Assembly: GCA_002482525.1 (NCBI GenBank)
Contig: DLGC01000024.1
Location: forward strand, 1-64,000
From: Propionibacteriaceae bacterium UBA7704
GTDB taxonomy: Bacteria > Actinomycetota > Actinomycetes > Propionibacteriales > Propionibacteriaceae
Reading direction: 5' to 3'
DNA length: 64,000 nucleotides
Within the stretch, counting starts at the first letter, position 1. The number at the start of each line of letters is the position of its first letter. A program made the position numbers and the translations under genes. Below the pieces are notes generated by a model. It was not told the origin of the DNA. It ran no database searches and saw nothing but the letters and a program-made list of their open reading frames with translations. Positions 60,401 to 64,000 of the stretch are shown here, in pieces.

Positions 60401-62390
60401 CGCCACCCTCGATTTCGGTGACGAGGTCGCCGCGGTCAACCGGGTCGCCACCCAACTCAAGGACGGCAACCCCGCCAACGGCGAGGCCGACGTGGTCGTG
60501 GCCGAGTACCACGACGGCGCGAATCTCTCCGAGCCCAAGACCCTGGCCGAGGCCAAGGCAGAAAGCCCCGACTTCGCAAAGATGGTGGACACCACCAACG
60601 ACAACGTCGATGTGATCTTCAACGGTCACACCCATGCCAGCTACGCCTGGCAGGACGGGAACCGGGCCATCGTGGAGGCCGCCTCCTACGGCACCGCCAT
60701 CGGCGAAGTCGTGCTGGCGGTGAACACCGAAACCGGTGAGGTCACGACAACCTCGGCCGCGGTGCTGCCGCGCACCAAGACCGCCGAGGCAGATCTGGTC
60801 GCGGCCTACCCGCGGGCAGCAGCAGTGAAGACCATCACCGACGCCGCCCTGGCCCACGCCGCCGAGGTCGGCAACCAGCCGGTCGGGAGCCTGACCGCGG
60901 ACATCACCACCGCCTACACCGGCAGCTTCGTCGACGGGGCCTGGGTCGGCACCAAGCGTGACGACCGCAGCAAGGCGTCCACCATCGGCGGCCTGGTCGC
61001 CAACTCGCTGGTCGAATCTCTGGCCGACCCCGCCCGGGGCGGCGCCGACATCGGAATCATGAACCCCGGCGGGTTGCGGGCCGAGCTGACCTACGCCCAG
61101 TCCGGAACCGAAGGCGACGGGGTCATCACCTACGCCGAGGCCAACTCGGTACTGCCGTTCGTGAACAATCTGTGGACGACCACCCTCACCGGTGCCCAGC
61201 TCACGCAGGTTCTCGAAGAGCAGTGGCAGCCGAGTGGTTCCAGCCGTCCCTACCTGCAACTCAGCCTGTCGGACAATGTGCGCTACACCTACGATCCGGC
61301 AGCCGAGAAGGGCCACCACATCACTCATGTGTGGGTCAACGACAAGCTGGTCACTGACACCGACACCTACCGCGTCGGCTCGGCGAGCTTCCTGATCCAA
61401 GGCGGCGACAACTTCACCACCTTCGCCCAGGGAACCGATACCAGAGATTCCGGCCTGCTCGACTACGAAGCCTGGATCGACTATCTGAAGGCGCACCAGT
61501 CGGTCGCACCGAACTTCGCCAAGCAGGGTGTTGCCCTCAGCGCGCCGGCCACGGCCACCGTTGGTGAGCCCTACTCGCTGAAGGTCGCTGATCTCGACCT
61601 CACCTCGCTGGGATCGCCGGCCAACACCTCCCTCGAGATTCGAGTCGGTGACACGCTGGTGAGCACCGTACCGGTCACCGAGGGCGCGGCCGAGGCTACG
61701 ATCACGATTCCTCACACCGGTGCGGTGACCGTCACGGCCCTGCCTTCGAAGACCACCGTCACGATTCCGGTGGCTATCCAACCGGCATCGACCACTCCGG
61801 CTGCGGTCACCCACACCACGTTGACCCTGTCGAAGAAGTCGGTCCGCTACGGCAGTTCGGTGCTGGCCACCGCTGCGGTCACCGGCACCGATACCGGCAC
61901 CGTCCGGTTCGAGGTCGGCGGGCGCAGGCTCACCGCCACGCTGCGAAGCGGTATGGCCCGAGTCACGCTGCCCAACGACCTTCCCGTCGGAAAATACCTT
62001 GTCAAGGCTAGTTTCGTCGCAACCGAGACTGCTGCAGCCAGCAGCGCTACGCCGGTGAAGCTGACCGTCACCAAGGCCAAGGCGAAGGCGCGCAACACTC
62101 GGCTGGCCCGGACGGTGAAGGCCCACAAGGCGTTCCGCTTCACCGTTTCGGTCAACGCACTCGGCACGGGAGTCTGGCCCACCGGAACCGTGCGGGTCTA
62201 TCTGCATGGCCACTTGGTCGCGAAGACCAAGCTCACCGCGGCGGATCACGGCAGCAAGCGCGTCACCATCAGCGCCACCAAGCTGCGCTGGTACGGCAAG
62301 GGTTCAACGGTCACCGCGGTAGCCAAGCTCGGCGGTACCAAGAACACCATCGGGACCACCCTGAAGAAGGTCCGGCTCCACCTGAAGTAG
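57402..62390 (+). CDS. Secreted ExeM/NucH nuclease fused to 5'-nucleotidase
   Basis: 1662 residues; ATG 57402 has AGGAG 7 bases upstream and a signal peptide (IAALAVAIAIPTIALTAAPA) follows. Order: lamin-tail domain about 30-150 (INEAFLNGG, NKYIELFNPTDSPVSLDGWS), a Thr/Pro linker near 217-232, a beta domain, an endonuclease/exonuclease/phosphatase domain about 505-845 (SVSSFNVLNYFTT, DVLSLEEIENSA, LLGDLNSY, SSDHDPVIVGYAP), a metallophosphatase about 850-1130 (NFNDFHGRIEP, VGNHEFDKGF, FNGHTHASYAW), a 5'-nucleotidase C-domain to about 1360, and two Ig-like domains. It should cut extracellular DNA and strip phosphate from nucleotides. Confidence 0.92.
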   Translation: MPRRTLIAALAVAIAIPTIALTAAPAQAAGSHVVINEAFLNGGSTGATYKNKYIELFNPTDSPVSLDGWSLQYRSSTGTSNPTGITSLSGSIPANSYFVVQGDNNSTNGADWTATVTPDVVTGISWSGSKGTLLLVDQSTALNPGTGSIIGVDHVVDLLGYGTSNTFETKAAPAPSVSTALARSNAADTDNNSTDFAAVSDFAPTNSAGVTYGSSDPTPTPTPTPTPTPTSTATPNPTTTAISDIQGTAASSPLVGQTVTTTGFVTAAYPTGGFKGYVIQSAGSGSTLDDSSDAIFVYSSATVAEVSIGDYVQVTGTVSEYSGLTELSVNSGNLTKLDAAGLTAPVAAKVSWPATDAQREALEDMLIEPQGDFTVTDTYRTNQYGSVGLAAGTSPLMIPTEVGRPGSSAYDAAVADNAARGVVLDDGATTNFFTAANQSIPLPYLSLDKPVRVGAPVTFTKPVIVDYRYSAWNFQPTQALTADNAASVQPANFTNTRTAAPKDVGGRLSVSSFNVLNYFTTTGEEANSLGAGCTFYTDRDGAPTTVKSCSGSPAVRGAANAASLARQQAKIVAAINTENADVLSLEEIENSAIAGKNRDAALSTLVDALNAAAGTTRWAYVPSPSSVPTGEDVIRTAFIYNPAKVELVGDSVISTDSAFDKARYPLAQSFRPVGEPANTFVAITNHFKSKGSCPSSSSDPNADAGDGQGCWNALRTAEAQALVGFADTMKTTTGTDKVFLLGDLNSYTKEDPMQTLADAGYIDQGAKTGKYTYSYGSQSGSLDHILANAAADALVSGADIWEINSGESVALEYSRYNYNARNLYDDSPYRSSDHDPVIVGYAPTAPSPVKTVALVNFNDFHGRIEPTKTVQFAGTIEAERAKYGEANTLLLSDGDSIGASLFASATQADQPTIDVLNALDLKASAVGNHEFDKGFADLTDRVIGNPKNATWDYLGANVYAKGTTNPVLPEYATYEVNGVTVGVIGVVTDEVKSLVSPGGIATLDFGDEVAAVNRVATQLKDGNPANGEADVVVAEYHDGANLSEPKTLAEAKAESPDFAKMVDTTNDNVDVIFNGHTHASYAWQDGNRAIVEAASYGTAIGEVVLAVNTETGEVTTTSAAVLPRTKTAEADLVAAYPRAAAVKTITDAALAHAAEVGNQPVGSLTADITTAYTGSFVDGAWVGTKRDDRSKASTIGGLVANSLVESLADPARGGADIGIMNPGGLRAELTYAQSGTEGDGVITYAEANSVLPFVNNLWTTTLTGAQLTQVLEEQWQPSGSSRPYLQLSLSDNVRYTYDPAAEKGHHITHVWVNDKLVTDTDTYRVGSASFLIQGGDNFTTFAQGTDTRDSGLLDYEAWIDYLKAHQSVAPNFAKQGVALSAPATATVGEPYSLKVADLDLTSLGSPANTSLEIRVGDTLVSTVPVTEGAAEATITIPHTGAVTVTALPSKTTVTIPVAIQPASTTPAAVTHTTLTLSKKSVRYGSSVLATAAVTGTDTGTVRFEVGGRRLTATLRSGMARVTLPNDLPVGKYLVKASFVATETAAASSATPVKLTVTKAKAKARNTRLARTVKAHKAFRFTVSVNALGTGVWPTGTVRVYLHGHLVAKTKLTAADHGSKRVTISATKLRWYGKGSTVTAVAKLGGTKNTIGTTLKKVRLHLK

Positions 62391-62397
62391 CCCCGCA

Positions 62398-62443
62398 AAC
62401 GCAGTCGCCCGCAGCCAACACCATGGCTGCGGGCGACTGCGTT
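62398..62443 (+). terminator. Terminator after the nuclease gene
   Basis: AACGCAGTCGCCCGCAGCCA and its exact complement arm (62424-62443) form a 20-base-pair stem with a 6-base loop, 8 bases after the stop. The strongest hairpin in the window. Confidence 0.9.
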
Positions 62444-62563
62444 GCCCGCCTTCAGTGCTGCTCGTCGGCGGAAACCCGGTCATCGTCGGCGGCCACCGAC
62501 CAGGGATTCGGCAGTCGTCTACTCGACGATCACCTGGTGTACCGCTGCTGGTCACGCGGACTT

Positions 62564-62589
62564 CCTAGCGTGCTGGCATCCACGCTAGG
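62564..62589. promoter_or_regulatory. Inverted repeat upstream of the second nucleotidase
   Basis: CCTAGCGTG-CTGGCATC-CACGCTAGG, perfect 9-base arms with an 8-base spacer, about 147 bases before the GTG start. It resembles an operator more than a terminator. Confidence 0.45.
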
Positions 62590-62735
62590 TTCAGGGCACT
62601 CAGGAAGCGCCCACCCCTAGCACAACCGGTGTGGCGAACCCGTTGAGCCCCCTGCGGTCTGACAATCACCCCTTCGATTGCACGACCACCAGCTTCACCC
62701 GATTCCCACACATCGGCATGAAAGAGGACACACCT

Positions 62736-64000
62736 GTGAATTCGCATTCCCGAGGCCTGCGCGGTCTCCTTAGCGTCGCAGTAGGGGCCGGACTGATCCT
62801 CAGTCCGCTCGCTGCGGCACCGGCTCAGGCCGAACCCACGACCACCACCGTCGCGTTGCTGAACTTCAACGACTTCCATGGACGCATCGAGTCCACGAAG
62901 ACCGTGCAGTTCGCCGGCACCATCGAAGCCGAGCGCGCCAAGTACGGCGAGGCCAACACCTTGCTGCTCAGCGCCGGGGACAGCATCGGGGCGTCCCTGT
63001 TCGCCTCGGCCACCGACGGCGATCAGCCCACCATCGATGTGCTCAACGCCCTGGACCTCAAGGCGTCCGCGGTGGGCAACCACGAGTTCGACAAGGGATT
63101 CACCGATCTGACCGATCGGGTCATCAACAACAAGTCGAACGCCACCTGGGACTACCTGGGCGCCAATGTCTACCAGAAGGGCACCACGACCCCGGCATTG
63201 CCGGAGTACGCCATCTTCGATGTCGCCGGAGTCAAGGTCGGCGTCGTCGGAGTGGTCACCGATGAGGTGAAGTCCCTGGTATCCCCGGTCGGTATCGCGA
63301 CCCTCGATTTCGGTGACGAGGTCGCCGCGGTCAACCGCGTCGCCAACCAGCTCAAGGACGGCAACGACGCCAACGGTGAAGCCGACGTGGTCGTGGCCGA
63401 GTACCACGACGGCGCGAACCTGTCCCAGCCCAAGACCCTGGCTGAGGCGAAGGCCGACAGCTCCGACTTCGCAAAGCTGGTCGATGACACCAACAGCAAG
63501 GTCGATGTCATCTTCAACGGCCACACCCATGCCAGCTACGCCTGGCAGGACGGCGGCCGGGCCATCGTGGAGGCTGCCTCCTATGGCACTGCCATCGGCG
63601 AGGTCGTCCTCGACGTGAATACCGCTACCGGTGCCGTCACCACCAGCTCGTCCGCGGTTCTGCCCCGCAGCACCGCCGATGAGGCCGATCTGGTCGCGGC
63701 CTACCCGCGGGCAGCAGAGGTGAAGACCATCACCGATGCCGCGTTGGCCCACGCCGCCGTGGTGGGTGGCCAACCGGTTGGGGCCGTGACCGCGGACATC
63801 ACCACCGCCTACACCGGCAGCTTCGTCGACGGGGCCTGGGTCGGCACCAAGCGTGACGACCGCAGCAAGGCCTCCACGCTGGGCAATCTCGTCGCCAACT
63901 CGCTGCTGGACAGCCTTTCCGATCCTGCCCGGGGTGGCGCCGAGATCGGTGTCATGAACTCCGGTGGTCTGCGCGCCGAGTTGCGGTACGCCCAGTCGGG
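62736..64000 (+). CDS. Secreted bifunctional metallophosphatase/5'-nucleotidase, 3' end cut by window
   Basis: At least 421 residues from GTG 62736 (GAGGA upstream; an in-frame ATG at 62718 is an alternative). Signal peptide with LLSVAVGAGLILSPLAAAPA, then directly the metallophosphatase domain: VALLNFNDFHGRIEST, LLLSAGDSIGASLFAS, VGNHEFDKGFTDL, VVVAEYHDGANLS, FNGHTHASYAWQDG. It is very close to residues 850 onward of the preceding protein but lacks the lamin-tail and nuclease parts. It should release phosphate from extracellular nucleotides. The end lies beyond the window. Confidence 0.9.
   Translation, partial: MNSHSRGLRGLLSVAVGAGLILSPLAAAPAQAEPTTTTVALLNFNDFHGRIESTKTVQFAGTIEAERAKYGEANTLLLSAGDSIGASLFASATDGDQPTIDVLNALDLKASAVGNHEFDKGFTDLTDRVINNKSNATWDYLGANVYQKGTTTPALPEYAIFDVAGVKVGVVGVVTDEVKSLVSPVGIATLDFGDEVAAVNRVANQLKDGNDANGEADVVVAEYHDGANLSQPKTLAEAKADSSDFAKLVDDTNSKVDVIFNGHTHASYAWQDGGRAIVEAASYGTAIGEVVLDVNTATGAVTTSSSAVLPRSTADEADLVAAYPRAAEVKTITDAALAHAAVVGGQPVGAVTADITTAYTGSFVDGAWVGTKRDDRSKASTLGNLVANSLLDSLSDPARGGAEIGVMNSGGLRAELRYAQS

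Larger units (their letters stand above)
62391..62735 (+). other. Intergenic region between the two nucleotidase genes
   Basis: 345 bases without a gene. It contains the terminator at 62398-62443, the inverted repeat at 62564-62589 and a GGTTCAGGGCA motif (62588-62598). The second gene's promoter must lie here. Confidence 0.7.

Noticed and set aside
59541..62249. A 902-codon open frame on the minus strand opposite the secreted nuclease
   Set aside because: It is a GC-bias shadow: the plus-strand frame has a signal peptide and several recognised domains, while the opposite frame is low-complexity Gly/Val/Asp/Arg.
1..64000. tRNA, rRNA, CRISPR arrays, integrases or intact insertion sequences
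   Set aside because: Intergenic regions were read for such features and none was convincing.

Overview
The window is a GC-rich, densely coded actinobacterial chromosome segment. Many genes use GTG or TTG starts, and terminators are perfect hairpins mostly lacking U-tracts. Mycothiol genes (mshA and an mshB-like gene), a mycothiol-type arsenate reductase, PdxS/PdxT under a MocR regulator, a long Lhr helicase and an FprA-type ferredoxin reductase all fit Actinomycetota. A Propionibacteriales-like organism is my inference from style, not a proven placement. No tRNA, rRNA, CRISPR array, integrase or intact insertion sequence was seen.

Layout. 1-405: 3' end of dnaB, then three copies of a 39-43 base palindromic repeat. 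0.4-8.4 kb: PQQ-propeller lipoprotein, a small helical protein, a divergent enolase, a ProC-like reductase, a thiamine-binding-type protein, AhpC, a cupin, a lipoprotein esterase and a methyltransferase. 8.4-10.5 kb: arsenic module (arsR divergent from arsC, an ArsP-type permease and a redox thioredoxin-fold protein). 10.6-18.8 kb: lipoprotein, secreted subtilase, dual-specificity phosphatase, an adenosine-deaminase-like protein that lost catalytic residues and lies behind a structured leader, small proteins and a patatin. 18.8-24.8 kb: zinc-finger rhomboid, TerC transporter under a yybP-ykoY-type manganese riboswitch, pdxS-pdxT facing pdxR across a symmetric operator, and a secreted GH114 protein. 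24.8-35.8 kb: sigma factor and membrane partner candidate, RDD and DUF2752 proteins, a Crp regulator, a degenerate ApbE, photolyase, polysaccharide deacetylase, glycolipid glycosyltransferase, DUF3048 lipoprotein, TetR and Dabb. 35.9-40.1 kb: a likely operon mshA-mshB-fprA-(DUF2231/cytochrome b5). 40.2-50 kb: Bcr/CflA exporter, a large LuxR regulator with a 67-residue membrane peptide and OsmC between two inverted copies of an undescribed ~290-base repeat, then MarR and an RND pump with an inserted coiled-coil hairpin. 50-64 kb: membrane protein, GT-C glycosyltransferase, lhr carrying an in-frame nested palindrome, and two paralogous secreted nucleotidases, the first fused to an ExeM/NucH nuclease and the second cut by the window end.

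How the genes work together. Thiol and redox chemistry recurs: mycothiol synthesis, mycothiol-linked arsenate reduction, AhpC, OsmC and the FprA/cytochrome b5 pair. Vitamin B6 synthesis is a self-contained regulated unit. The last 7 kb are devoted to extracellular nucleic-acid and nucleotide breakdown. The least explained items are the inverted repeat pair around the LuxR region, the RND coiled-coil insertion, the palindrome inside lhr, and the two proteins that keep a fold but lose catalytic residues (adenosine deaminase-like and ApbE-like).
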